Below, in pieces: positions 14,172 through 24,029 of a DNA stretch of 64,000 bases. This DNA is from Prostheceraeus crozeri (Eukaryota > Platyhelminthes > Polycladida > Euryleptidae), in the NCBI GenBank assembly GCA_907163375.1, contig CAJQUW010005784.1:496001-560000 (forward strand), given 5' to 3'. The notes beneath the pieces were generated by a model. The model was not told the origin of the DNA, did not search any database, and worked only from the letters and a program-made list of their open reading frames with translations. Position numbers and translations under genes: made by a program. How positions within the stretch are numbered: the first letter of the stretch is position 1; the number at the start of each line of letters is the position of its first letter.

Positions 14172-15807
14172 CCCTAATCGGACCGTCAAATTTTACCATC
14201 ATATTCTGCCCACCTGTCTACATGTGTAGACAAATATCAAAAGTATAAATATTGATATTCAAATGGATAATTTTAGTGATACTGAATGTCTTATGATGTC
14301 AGACAACGTTTTGATTATTTAACGCAACAAAAAGCATGCACGACGCACTGATCACATATACTCATACATGTACATAGTTGTTTTCATATAACCGAAATTG
14401 CATGCATTACTCATTATCCCACAAACGTAGAAAGGCACTTCCGATTTTTTGCGTAGCAACCCACTTCCTGACATCTTGAATCGATGAACTCACATCAACA
14501 ACTGCATGCACAGTAGTAAGAGTACTAAGAGAGTAAGAGTACTACGAGCATATAAAGTGCATTTAGTAGGCCTACATGTAGTGTATAAGCACTTAGCAAT
14601 GCATCATGCGAAGTTGCATAACAAGTTACAATATAAGTTGCAATGCGCACAATGTACACAAGAGTTTGTCAATATTGAGTATGATGGCTAGAACACACAT
14701 ATCGGTATCTCGTGCTTCCGGAGCATAGTTTTCAAGTTGATTTACGAAATTCGGTTCTTGGCGTTGCTTCGTTTTGTTATCTTGTGAAATACTGACAAAT
14801 GTGACAGGAAAGTCCTAATCGACCAATGCTGGCATTGTTTGTGCGGTATGATATTGCCTTCAGCTAATTGAAATGTAACATTTCTAACGGACTTTGCTCT
14901 TCATTTGCAGCATGCGAAACCCTTAATAAGGAGCGAGTTGACAAAGGCCAAGTGGAAAAATTGGTGAAGTAACACGATTTTTCGCGTTACAACCAAAAAT
15001 GATTCCTCCGTCCATAGCGGCTGTTTTCAGACATGAAAATGTATAAGCGCGACCTGCAGCATATCCGCGGAAGTTGCTTGTCAACTTTCATTGATAGTGA
15101 TAGGTTAGAAGTTAGAACATAGCATGTTCAAAGATTGCCGCTAAATATGTTCCAAAACTCATGCACAGCCGCTAGTTTTGGGAGTCTGCTGTATTGGCCT
15201 TCTTATAAATATAGTATCAAGTGTGATATGGGAAAGAAGAAGCTTCGATATGTTTTTTGATAGCGCACATCGAGAGCTATCCGCTGGAGTGTGTAAGCAG
15301 ACATGTTTCTAGCCACTCCTGTTCGAATAATAGTTGCCAGACCTGCTGCTTATTCGTCAACAGAAAAAAATCTTCATGAGAGTAATTCACGCAGTGTATT
15401 GCTTGTGCACAAAGTCGTTCTAATCATACGATCGCTAACAAAACACAAAAATTGAAGCTCTGAGCCCAAATTCTCGAAACGAGATAGAGATAAGGATTTC
15501 CCTATCTGAAGATTGGTCGCGCACTTATCCTTATCCCACTTTTCTAATTCTCGAAACAGGCTAAGGGCTATCTGAGATAAGCTGACGTCAGTCATCATAG
15601 TAACCCAGGATGATAAGCTATTTTAGGCATTAACCGTGCGTTGAGCTAATGAGTTTTAATTCGCAACCGCGCTGAAAGCATGGCGCTGTTCATACAGATT
15701 CATCTCATATTGTAGCCAATAATCATTCAATTAGTCATTTCTAACGCCTGCCTTGTTTAGATTCATTTTGAAGTTACTTCTACATTGAGTTAACATTTAA
15801 TTTGAGG

Positions 15808-16406
15808 ATGTCGGAATACAAGGCTCCCGAGATGACTGACGACGAACTTTCTATTCTAATGATCGAATATGAAGCACGGCGACATATTCTGGACAGTGAC
15901 TCAAAAATTGCCGACGTGGGAAAGAAAAAAAACATTGCTTGGGCAGAAATTACTGAAGCCGTCAACGCAGTGAGCAGCAGCTATAGGAGAACAGATTCGC
16001 AAATAAAGACTAAGGTGAAAAATATCAAATCAAAGGCGAAGTCGTTATACGCCATTACGAAGAGAAAGTGCTCTGGGACTGGAGGTGGACCCCATCGAAG
16101 CAACCGACCGTTTCCGAGGAGAAGATGATTTCTCTCTATAAGGACTCCGCTTCCTGGAATGGTGTTCCAGGAGGGAAAACGTCCGCACCAATTCGTTCCC
16201 ATCAGGAAGTCGATGGTCAGCCTTCTGCAACTTCTACGATGCTGGTGGGAACGTCACAAGCGACCGAAGGAGGTGAGGATCATAGCGAACGTATCAACAC
16301 GTCTTTACGGTCTGTTAACTCTGACCACGAGGAGGATGTTTCTCTTTCTGTGAAGAACATTCGTCAATTGCAAGTGATAGCTCTGAAAAACTCAGATAGA
16401 GGCTAA
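15808..16406 (+). pseudogene. Harbinger Myb/SANT-like DNA-binding protein (one frameshift)
   Basis: The likely start is ATG 15808 (MSEYKAPEMTDDEL). Residues 5-95 form a Myb/SANT-like trihelix with conserved positions typical of these accessory proteins (W-A-E-I-T-x-A-V-N, then T-D-S-Q-I-K-x-K-V-K-N-I-K-S-K-A-K). A Gly-rich TGGG segment follows. The frame then shifts near 16090 into a second frame that runs to 16406 with the expected 'N-G-V-P-G-G' tail. In Harbinger elements this protein binds the element ends and brings the transposase into the nucleus. The frameshift probably inactivates it. Confidence 0.75.
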
Positions 16407-16916
16407 CCGTGCTTTGATTTCTACGTGCAATAATGTGTTGATACCCAGTATGTTAGCTGCTATTAATGTACATCCTGATGTTTTGAAAGATATTACGAAT
16501 GATCAGATTTAATGAAAGTATAAATATTTTGGAATACATGCTTTTTTTAATTCATAAAAATTATTGGAAAAGAAATTATAGTACTGGGATGTCATGAATT
16601 TGAATTATTGGTCACCACGTATAGAAGGATATCGATTAATTTTTATCTTATGTTATTTCTTATATATAAAGTATTATTTAAGTAGTAGGCCTACCTAACA
16701 AATCGGTCATTAAACATTAGAATTTCATCTGTTAATTTTTTACATCTGTACGAACTCTATTTGAATAACATCTATTCTCACTATCACACAACACAACACC
16801 TATAAAACACCTATATACTTATTCACCTTGTCTTTTTCATTTATTTACAAATAACCGGTCAATGGCGAAAATTATCAGTAACATCATTATCACACGGATA
16901 GATAACCAAATAAGAG

Positions 16917-17963
16917 TCAAAGAAAAAGCCAATTTCCAATGAAATATTTTAATGATTCAATCGCTAAACTGAAATAATTGCGGATGACACGTTGTCGATG
17001 TATCTGAGCATTAGAGGACCCATCAGATGGGACAGTCATAGGTTGATCATCAGTGAAGTAGTCAGTGAAATCTCTTTGTTTGTTCAGGACAGCTATGTTG
17101 TGCAGCACACAGCATGCCCTTATATCTTCTACGATATTCTTGATGGTCCTGCGTCGATTTTCACTGTGTAACAGATGGAACCGCCTTTTAAGTCGTCCAA
17201 AAGTGTGCTCAATCAGTACACGCGTTCTCTTGTGCGAAGTGTTATAGGCAAGCTCTGATGGGGTCGATGGATTAGTTAAGGGTGTGAGGAGCCATTCACG
17301 TAATGGGTACGCTGAATCACCAAGTACGTAACCATGATGTGATTGCTCCATATGGCTCCATACATTGCTACCGAATCGAAGAATAAATGAGTCGTGATAA
17401 CTTCCTGGCCAATTTACTTCGACGTTATGAAGAAGTCCAGTAGGTCCACAAACCGCTTGAACATTCAGAGAATGGTAAAATTTTCTATTTACATACTGAT
17501 TTTCATCGGATGATGGCCTTTGAATCCTAATGTGGGTGCAGTCAATGGCTCCAATAACAGCGGGAAATCTCGCGATTTTGTAGAAGAGAAGTTTGTTTTC
17601 AGTTAAAGTTTTGTTGTCTGGCCATTTAATATAGTCATCAAACACATTATCCAATGCACTTCCGACGTTGCAGACAGCACGATAAACCGACGGCTGGCTA
17701 ATATTAAGGCCTTCACCGACATCTGTTTGAAAACATCCAGTCGCATAGTATCGTATCGCCGCTGCCAACTGTATTTTGCAAGACAATGAACATGATCGAG
17801 AAGTTGGCCTTTCAATGTCAGCTCGAATCAGATCTGTTATGGAGCGAAATACATCCTTGTCGAATCGGTATAATTTCAAAAATTTATTATCGTTTAAAGA
17901 GAAAATGTCCTTCGTAGTGTGATGATCGTCAAGGTCGGGATAGACATCCATAAAAGCGGCCAT
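16917..17963 (-). CDS. Harbinger DDE transposase, HARBI1-like (348 aa, intact frame)
   Basis: An uninterrupted 348-residue frame, close to the family's usual length. It has an N-terminal helix-turn-helix (QLAAAIRYYATGCFQ...ISQPSVYRAV) and then a DDE_Tnp_4 catalytic core: D in VIGAIDCTHIRI, D in WPGSYHDSFILR, GDSAYPL, and E in IEHTFGRLKRRF. The enzyme cuts and re-inserts the element together with the Myb-like protein at 15808-16406. It is the only transposase in the window with an undamaged frame; since the partner protein is broken, mobility would need a helper copy. Confidence 0.9.
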   Translation of the reverse strand: MAAFMDVYPDLDDHHTTKDIFSLNDNKFLKLYRFDKDVFRSITDLIRADIERPTSRSCSLSCKIQLAAAIRYYATGCFQTDVGEGLNISQPSVYRAVCNVGSALDNVFDDYIKWPDNKTLTENKLLFYKIARFPAVIGAIDCTHIRIQRPSSDENQYVNRKFYHSLNVQAVCGPTGLLHNVEVNWPGSYHDSFILRFGSNVWSHMEQSHHGYVLGDSAYPLREWLLTPLTNPSTPSELAYNTSHKRTRVLIEHTFGRLKRRFHLLHSENRRRTIKNIVEDIRACCVLHNIAVLNKQRDFTDYFTDDQPMTVPSDGSSNAQIHRQRVIRNYFSLAIESLKYFIGNWLFL

Positions 17964-18102
17964 TTAGCGGTGAGATGAAGAGAGAATGAATAGCTTTACA
18001 GTGAGCTTAACTAGGTAACGATCAGGATAAGGGAATTCTCTATCCGACTGCTATCGCGATAACCCTATCCACTTTCGAGAATTAGATGATTCAGCAACTT
18101 TC

Positions 18103-18470
18103 TCAAGATACGGTTAGGATAGTATCCGGATAGAGGTTATCGCGTTTCGAGAATTTGGGCTCAGAGGTCGGCGAAACAGTTGGATCGTAGCGGCAAGTGA
18201 TTGCATTTCTCTTGACAAGTCTTCCACTCGGAGGACTGAATTTCCATAGAATTCCATTGGGAGAAACAGTATGATCGCTTAGATTGCAGAGCTGATAGAA
18301 CGTTGATGACAAGTCCTTTTAAGAAGAATATCCTTCTTCTTCAAAATCTCTATCGCTGGTTTGACCAGACACTTGTGGATAATCTGTAGATGAGACTGAC
18401 GAATCAGAATTAGAATCACCGTCGGACTCATCAGAAAAATCAGAATCGTTAGTTGTAGATAATTCTCTTC
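18103..18470 (-). pseudogene. piggyBac transposase N-terminal remnant
   Basis: Read on the minus strand, a long Ser/Asp-rich acidic stretch (SDFSDESDGDSNSD) is followed, after one in-frame TAA, by a W-x-x-PP-S-G-R segment. This acidic N-terminus then W/P/G motif fits piggyBac transposases. The frame stops where the Harbinger starts. On the other side (15374-15457, minus) there is only a short stretch (FVSDRMIRTT) that could continue it. The catalytic domain was not found. Confidence 0.5.
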
Positions 18471-19279
18471 AAGACTAGTTCAAAGGCGGAACAACACTTT
18501 CGAGCGAAGGTCATCGGCTCACGTCGAAGCTGAATCAAGTCTGAAGTCACAACCGAGCGAGCATTGCTAATGAAAGTCGGCATTTTCTCTCAGTTGTCAT
18601 GCTGGTCATCAAGCTTGCGAAGTACCTAACTGAGGCTGACAGAATCCATTTTCTCCAATTTACTCTAATGAGATCAATGCAATCTGTTCTCCCGAGTCAA
18701 ATCATTGTCATCATTTATTATGCCACCTGAACATCACTTAGGAATGCGAATGTGGTAAATTGATCAGCATACCATCAATATTACTCGTTTCAGACAGAAA
18801 GCAGCCAGTTACTGCTAGTCAGTTGGCTTGATTAAAGAGAGATGCATTCTAAAAGTACCAACAATTCAGTAAATGCTGTATCACTTCTCACAGACTACTG
18901 GCCGTTTGTCATTTATGCTACTTATAAAATCAAATTCAATCATTTGACAAGTTGGATAATTCATTGGTTATGCCGCTCATCAATTTGCATGAATGAATGA
19001 ATATTTCTCATCGTTGTCGAAAGTTCAGCGCAATATTGTTAGGTCTCTAGTTACTCAAGATGACCTGTCTACACATGTAGACAGGTGGGCCGAATATGAT
19101 TGAGTTTCTATCCTGGCTTGAAGGAATTTGAATTAAAAGTTTTCCCTTTGACTACGTAATTTTGGGGCATGAAAGATCTTGGAAATGGAGTTTTGACTAG
19201 ATGACGATATTTTTGCAAGTTAAAGTAATTGAAAAACTGCTTGTCTACGTATGTAGACAGGTGGGCCGATGAGAGTTAA

Positions 19280-20187
19280 GTGTCAACCATGAAATGCAGT
19301 CTACGTCAATGTATGGTGGGCCTATATGCTGATCAACTCCATGGTCATAGACAATGTGGTTTTGTATTTGTTTACTTTCATCTGATGTAAACCTCTTATC
19401 TCATAAAATGGATAATTTTTACTTGATTCAATATCGAAATGAAATCAAAATGATATTCCACTGTTATGATGAAGCTATGAACGTATCTCAGTGGGCTTAA
19501 TGTACTTAGGTAATGCAGCAGAAAACATATATGATATTTAATAACTACAATCTCAAATATGGCATGCGTGGTAATTATTTCATAGAAATTTATATTTATT
19601 TCATTGAATATCGCTTTAGAATTTTCTCATATTTTTACGGTCATCATTTCTCTTCTATCAAATTAGTCGGTGCCACGTTTACTCCTATAGGAGATTGCAA
19701 ATAAATCTCATAAAATAAAGGGCTGATGGCCATTCCTGAAGACTACCTAAGGACTGCGGTGTTTGAACAGATCGATTTGAACCTGCGATGAAGCCTTTAT
19801 AAGACTATAAATTTACTCGGATTCCCGTAATACCATAACTTTCAGGTCATGCAAGTATTAGCATAATATCATAAATGTTTCCCGGTCGGTTCGGGTTCTG
19901 GTGTTTTAATATCCGGTTTGGGTAAAATTTCTAAATCCAATCCGATCTCGGGTTCGGGTTGACTTTCAGCCCGGATTTTTGATTTTTCAATTGTTTATTA
20001 TTTTCTTCTCAAGTGAGGTATTGAGTTGGTCAGGTCGTGTTTCTGTGCTTGCTTTGCTGTTGAGAGTTTCTTCTTGCCTGATTGAGCTATTGTTGCGTGA
20101 TGTCTTAATTCCTTTGCTACTGTGTGATGAGGCCAGCTCGGTATGTTTTAGGTGTTGACGTAGTTGACCAAGCGGTAAGAGAGTTAG
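19280..20187. other. Intronic sequence; probable PLE tail at its right end
   Basis: No gene is supported. About 19880-19975 holds imperfect GGTTCGGG repeats. The minus strand from about 20187 to 19990 continues the direction of the adjoining Penelope-like fragment and may be its 3' tail, but no motif confirms this. Confidence 0.35.
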
Positions 20188-20970
20188 CCATTTTCCAAAG
20201 AGTTCAAGACAGAACAAAAGTATCAGGACTCTCTCGGTAAAACGTTTATTAGTCTTTATCACTTTAAGTTAAGATTAAAAGAAAGACAGGGCCTTCGGCG
20301 TCCAGCGCCTTCTATCGGGCGATGTAAGTGCTAAACGGCAGCCTTCGAGAAGGTTTATAAAGAGGTGAGTGATATTAAGAAGTGTGTTGTGCGTCGAATG
20401 TGAGGTGATTGAAATGTGAAGACAGGCTGTATTGCGGTAGTTCATGTTTTCTATTGATTTTGGGCTGAAGCTGTGTGTGATTGCTTTTGATTCAGTAAAT
20501 GTTGTGTCATGAGTGTTGTCGAGTTTAGCAATGAAACCGACCCGAAAATCCCCGATGTCGCCTATGTCGCTGTGCTTGCTTCTAATAATGCTTCTAATCA
20601 TACAAGGCACTACTTATCGATTTATTATTTATCGCCCTTTCGTGCTCATTGTGTCTAGTAGTAAACTTGGCAGCAGTTTTACCTATATAAAATTCGTTAC
20701 AGCGTTGGCATGTGTACTTATAAACTACGAATTTATCACTACAAGAATATTTAATTAATTGCGAACAAATGTTACAATCACAATTATTTCTATATTTCTA
20801 ATTATTGAGATGCTTAGCTGATTGTCTGCTATAATCGTTGGCAATTTTAATAGGTAAAATCATATTTTTCAATGGTTTTGTTTATTAACTTATTGCATTT
20901 ATCGCTTGTAACCATTTTCTTTTAGCATCATAGAGAACGTTGTTTAACTGTCTTGAGTTGTGGATTCATC
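20188..20970 (-). pseudogene. Penelope-like element, 3' half: linker and GIY-YIG endonuclease, disrupted
   Basis: The minus strand encodes a linker with paired cysteines (NCDCNIC) and a GIY-YIG core (FVVYKYTCQRC, EFYIGKTAAKF, HNEHERA). Stops and a frameshift follow. Its upstream edge is the left end of the Polinton; the missing reverse transcriptase end lies across the Polinton at 37182-37437 in the same orientation, and the reading frame matches through the shared TTCATC duplication. A second, nearly identical copy in opposite orientation is at 38281-38913. The segment at 20513-20758 is therefore only antisense to this element. Confidence 0.8.
20965..20970 (+). repeat. Polinton target-site duplication, left (TTCATC)
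   Basis: TTCATC immediately before the first base of the element, matched by TTCATC at 37182-37187. Six-base duplications are characteristic of Polinton integration. Confidence 0.9.
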
Positions 20971-21375
20971 AGTAATGGGCAAAAGACCGTTCCAGGACAC
21001 CATAAAATTCAAAAAAATGGTATCTTTAAAAACGACATAAATTCATGAATTTGGACCCTTTTTCTGGTTTTTAAGACCTAAATACATGAATTTAGTCCAT
21101 TCAAAAAGTACCATTTTTTCAAAAAATGGTATTTTTAAAAACGACATAAATTCATGAATTTGAACCCTTTTTCAGGTTATGAAGACCTAAATTCATAAAT
21201 TTGGGCGTTTTTAAAAATACCCAATTTTTCAAATTTTTCAAAATCTCAAATTTGAGAATTACAATTTTCACCCTTAAAATCATGACCGTTCCAGGACACC
21301 GAAAATCATAAAAGCTGAGAATTTCAAATTTGTGATTATGATCATTTTCTTGCTCAAATCATGACCGCTCCTGGC
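20971..21375 (+). repeat. Polinton left terminal inverted repeat
   Basis: Matches the inverse of the right end. It contains internal repeats of a unit built from CCGTTCCAGGACACC, an AAATGGTATCTTTAAAAACG segment and palindromic AATTCATGAATT cores, present in fewer copies than at the right end. Confidence 0.85.
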
Positions 21376-21612
21376 GTTCTTACAATTCCTCACTCAGATG
21401 AACACTCAATTGTAGAGAACATCTGCTTCTCGCATTTATGAAGAAAAGGCATTTCAGTGTAAAGAGCTGTGACTTCCCACTCAAACATTTGAAAGGAAAC
21501 AATATATGAAAGAACAAACAGCTGCTACACCCACTTAGACATTTGTAAGACGTGGAATATATAACCAGCAAATCCTACTCCGGCGTCCCTTAAGAAATTT
21601 TTTTATTATAAA
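21376..21612. other. Spacer between Polinton repeat and protease gene
   Basis: No intact gene. On the plus strand broken frames resemble a decayed C2H2 zinc-finger stretch (for example EEKAFQCKE near 21440-21470). The resemblance is weak. Confidence 0.25.
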
Positions 21613-22080
21613 ATGAACAACATAAATGAGTTTTTAAAATTATATGGAACGCAAACAACTACAAATTTTGATCTAAAGAAAATTGCAAATCAATTAGGAA
21701 TAAAGAATTTTCATGTTCTAATGAGAGACGAATTACAATTGATCAAAAATAAGCCAACAATAACTATAAATTTCATAACAAATCTTCACACATCAGATGA
21801 AAAAGGAGTACATTGGTCAGCGGGAAATAGAAATTAAAATGGAGGTAATTACTATTTTGACCGCCCAGAGGCTGAGAACTATTGGTTCGACTCTTACGGA
21901 TTGCCTCCAACAAATGAAGTCAAAAAATTACTTGGAAATGGAACTTATAATACATTTCAAATTCAAAAACCAGGAACTACTTATTGTAGTCAATTATGTC
22001 TTTATGTTTTATTGAAATTACAGGAAGGAGTACCATTTCTAGATATTATGTTAGAATTGAATGATAATAATGATAATTAA
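21613..22080 (+). pseudogene. Adenain-like cysteine protease (one in-frame TAA)
   Basis: The start ATG at 21613 follows TATAAA. The frame runs to 22080 and is interrupted once, by TAA at 21835-21837. The visible catalytic arrangement is the adenovirus-protease type: a GVHW histidine before the stop, an FDSYG acidic residue after it, and a C-S-Q-L-C-L-Y-V-L cysteine motif near the end. The length (155 codons) is short and typical of Polinton proteases. Its expected role is maturation of capsid proteins. It converges with the integrase gene, overlapping its 3' end by 35 bases. Confidence 0.8.
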
Positions 22081-22890
22081 AAATCAGTTCGTTGTAATTC
22101 ATTTTGATAAAATCGGCCTCTGATATCTTCATCATCTCAATCTTTGATTTCGTAAGTAATCGGATAAGTTTGATTTTTTTATTACAAACTTCAAATATCT
22201 CTTTCGTCCAATATCCAACGAATCCCTTTTCAAATTTATTCTTATACTTAAATATTCTAACTCTATCACCAATTTTAAATTTCGGCTTAAGTTTCTGCAA
22301 ATTCGGATTACTCTCATTCGAATAATTATTTTCGAATATTTTTTTTCTTATCAAATCAGGGTCGTCAGAAGCATTCTTTGGAGTTTCTTCAATACCAGAA
22401 TGAACTTTATTATTGTACTCTTCTACAATTCCTGGTAATATCTTCAACCATTTCTGATTTCTTTGCTCAGTAAATTTCTTGAATAATTAATTTTTAACGT
22501 CCGATTGAATCTTTCCATCACTACGGCCTTCCCTGCATTTTCAGTTGAATAAACAGTTTCAAATAGTGGCTGAACGTTTCTGTTATAAAATTCCGACCCT
22601 TTATCAACAAACAATTTTTTTGGCTTTCTCTTACTTTCTTTAAAGATTTCTTCAAACGCATATTTAACTGATAGACCACTTTTATTTTTTAAAGGCTTTA
22701 CCCAAGCGTATCGTGTATATAAATCTATAACGGTCAATGCGTATTTGTAGTCCCTTTCATTCGGCATATGAATAAGATCAGCACTCCAAATATTATCTTT
22801 ATTAAATACTTTTACTTTCAATAAATATTTAGGCTTTCTGTATTCCCTATGAATTTCGGACGCGTAGGTTCGAGCGTTGCTCTCAGACAG
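22046..22890 (-). pseudogene. Retroviral-type (rve) integrase, frameshifted and N-terminally incomplete
   Basis: Catalytic residues are visible in order: D in WSADLIHM, D in LFVDKGSEF and E in AVVMERFNR. An EEYNN...HSGI segment and a basic SH3-like C-terminal region (KFKIGDRVRIFKYK) follow in a second frame, so there is a shift near 22490. Upstream, the same frame overlaps the end of the phospholipase-like gene, and the expected N-terminal zinc-binding part was not found. D to E spacing is shorter than the usual 35. In Polintons this enzyme inserts the element and makes the 6-bp duplication. Confidence 0.85.
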
Positions 22891-23405
22891 GTTGCTGTCG
22901 TTTCATTTAAACCCTGACCGAATAATATTTTAGCTTGTAAAGCTTTCTTAACAAACATTCTTTCAATTTTTTCTCTAAATGTAGGATTTTGAATACTATC
23001 TAATTCTTGAATCATCTTCTTATCAGCTGCATGTCGAGAACTTAGGTCATGATTTCGATAAGCTAAATCATGCCTGTAAGCTGCGGCATCTACTCTATTT
23101 ATTGGTTCTTCACCTGGTTTCGGATTATTATTCTCATCTAGTCTTATATCTAATCGAGTTCCTGGACCGGTATATGAATGACCAGGAAGATGTTTTTCTT
23201 TCGAATATTTACTCCAAATAAATCCAGGAAAGTTTTCTAATGTTTTTTGTATGTCACCACCGTAGGTAGTAGCCAAACTTTGTTTGTCGTCGTTACCTTC
23301 ATAAATTTTACAATTTGAGTTTTTATTTTTGTTTAATGGATAATTTAATAAATCTAAATTAGCAATTTTTAATTTAATTAAATTTTCGGAATTTGTAGAG
23401 TTCAT
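22818..23405 (-). CDS. Phospholipase A2-like protein (parvovirus VP1 type), Polinton
   Basis: A 195-codon frame starting at ATG 23405 after TTTTAAA. Residues about 70-125 match the VP1-type PLA2 domain: a glycine-rich calcium-loop motif (YTGPGTRLD) and the catalytic HD-x-x-Y helix (AYRHDLAYRNHD), followed by helices up to FGQGLN. In parvoviruses this domain breaches endosomal membranes during entry; a similar role here is an inference. The last 30 or so residues lie in a hairpin insertion (22872-22899) and overlap the integrase frame, so the natural C-terminus may have been lost. Confidence 0.75.
   Translation of the reverse strand: MNSTNSENLIKLKIANLDLLNYPLNKNKNSNCKIYEGNDDKQSLATTYGGDIQKTLENFPGFIWSKYSKEKHLPGHSYTGPGTRLDIRLDENNNPKPGEEPINRVDAAAYRHDLAYRNHDLSSRHAADKKMIQELDSIQNPTFREKIERMFVKKALQAKILFGQGLNETTATCLRATLEPTRPKFIGNTESLNIY
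22872..22899. repeat. Paired mini-hairpins (PLA2/integrase junction)
   Basis: GAGC-GTT-GCTC at 22872-22882, then GACAG-GTTG-CTGTC at 22886-22899. Short perfect stems with 3-4 base loops, GC-rich against a very AT-rich background. Confidence 0.7.
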
Positions 23406-23437
23406 TTTAAAAGATAAAATAAAAGTTTTACCGGATA

Positions 23438-23478
23438 GAACTTTGTTCAGAGGTTTTAGCCGATCGGACCAAAGGTCC
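23438..23478. repeat. Paired mini-hairpins (intergenic)
   Basis: GAAC-TTT-GTTC at 23438-23448 and GGACC-AAA-GGTCC at 23466-23478, between the PLA2-like gene and the next small gene. Confidence 0.7.
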
Positions 23479-23486
23479 TGAGGTTA

Positions 23487-23968
23487 TTACCGAATCATAC
23501 TAGGACTTAGATATATTCCAGAACCATCTTTAGTTTCCTTAATTTCAATTAAATCATCAACATTGTGGAGAATATTTTTAAGAACTCGTTTTCCTTCATC
23601 AACTAATTTTAATTTACTAATAAAATTATCTACTATTCCGTCACCCCTAGCAACTTTCTCTAACTCTCTATTATGACGTTTTTGTTCTTCTAATGCTGCC
23701 TTCTCTGATTTATTTATATTTACTGCTTGGACAATACCAGCTGTCCCACCTGCAACACTTCCTGCTGCTGCTATGCCTCCTATTATTAGTGGAATTAATG
23801 GGAGAATTCCACCATTCTTTTCTTCTTGTAATTGAATATTCTCTATCATTGGTTTACTTATGTAATACTTTTTTTGTTAATCGTAATAGTTTTAGGGGTA
23901 TTTTTGTCAACAATATTACGTAATTTTAATTCAACAGTTTTATTATTATTACTTTTCGCTTGCGACAT
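23487..23968 (-). pseudogene. Small hydrophobic Gly/Ala-rich virion-type protein, Polinton
   Basis: The likely start is ATG 23968 (after TATTAAAA, giving MSQAKSNNN). That frame ends at 23858, while the main frame runs from 23849 to 23487, so there is a shift between them. The second part has a hydrophobic Gly/Ala-rich segment (LPLIPLIIGGIAAAG) followed by charged helices. Small proteins of this kind sit next to the capsid genes in Polintons and adenovirus-like elements; a capsid-associated or membrane-active role is an inference. Confidence 0.5.
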
Positions 23969-24029
23969 TTTTAATAAAAAAATTTTAAGTTATCAAAAAT
24001 TTAAATCTATTCTAGTTATGAAAAAAAAA

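Larger units (their letters stand above)
15458..18166. mobile_element. Harbinger (PIF/ISL2EU-like) transposon, 2.7 kb
   Basis: The ends are a 24-bp near-perfect inverted repeat, 15458-15481 and 18143-18166 (CTCTGAGCCCAAATTCTCG...). Shortened repeats (TCTAATTCTCGAAA) recur just inside both ends. It encodes the two usual Harbinger proteins, tail to tail: a Myb/SANT-like DNA-binding protein on plus and a DDE transposase on minus. I could not identify a clean target duplication. The insertion lies within the piggyBac coding remnant. Confidence 0.85.
14172..19275 (-). mobile_element. piggyBac-type DNA transposon with TTAA duplication
   Basis: It is flanked by TTAA at 14168-14171 and 19276-19279. 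The ends are related inverted repeats (CCCTAATCGG on the left, CTCTCATCGG read inward from the right). Each end carries a subterminal inverted copy of CCCACCTGTCTACAT, itself part of a small palindrome (14208-14231, 19064-19092, and a variant at 19243-19266). TTAA targeting is the hallmark of piggyBac. A Harbinger insertion (15458-18166) splits the element, so its own length is about 2.4 kb and it is degenerate. Confidence 0.75.

Noticed and set aside
15374..15598. Minus-strand frame crossing the Harbinger end as a gene
   Set aside because: It reads through the inverted repeat and joins two unrelated elements; only its distal part may be a piggyBac relic.
20513..20758. Plus-strand 81-codon frame identical to one at 38346-38591 as a duplicated gene
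   Set aside because: Both are antisense to the GIY-YIG region of Penelope-like elements; the identity reflects the repeat.
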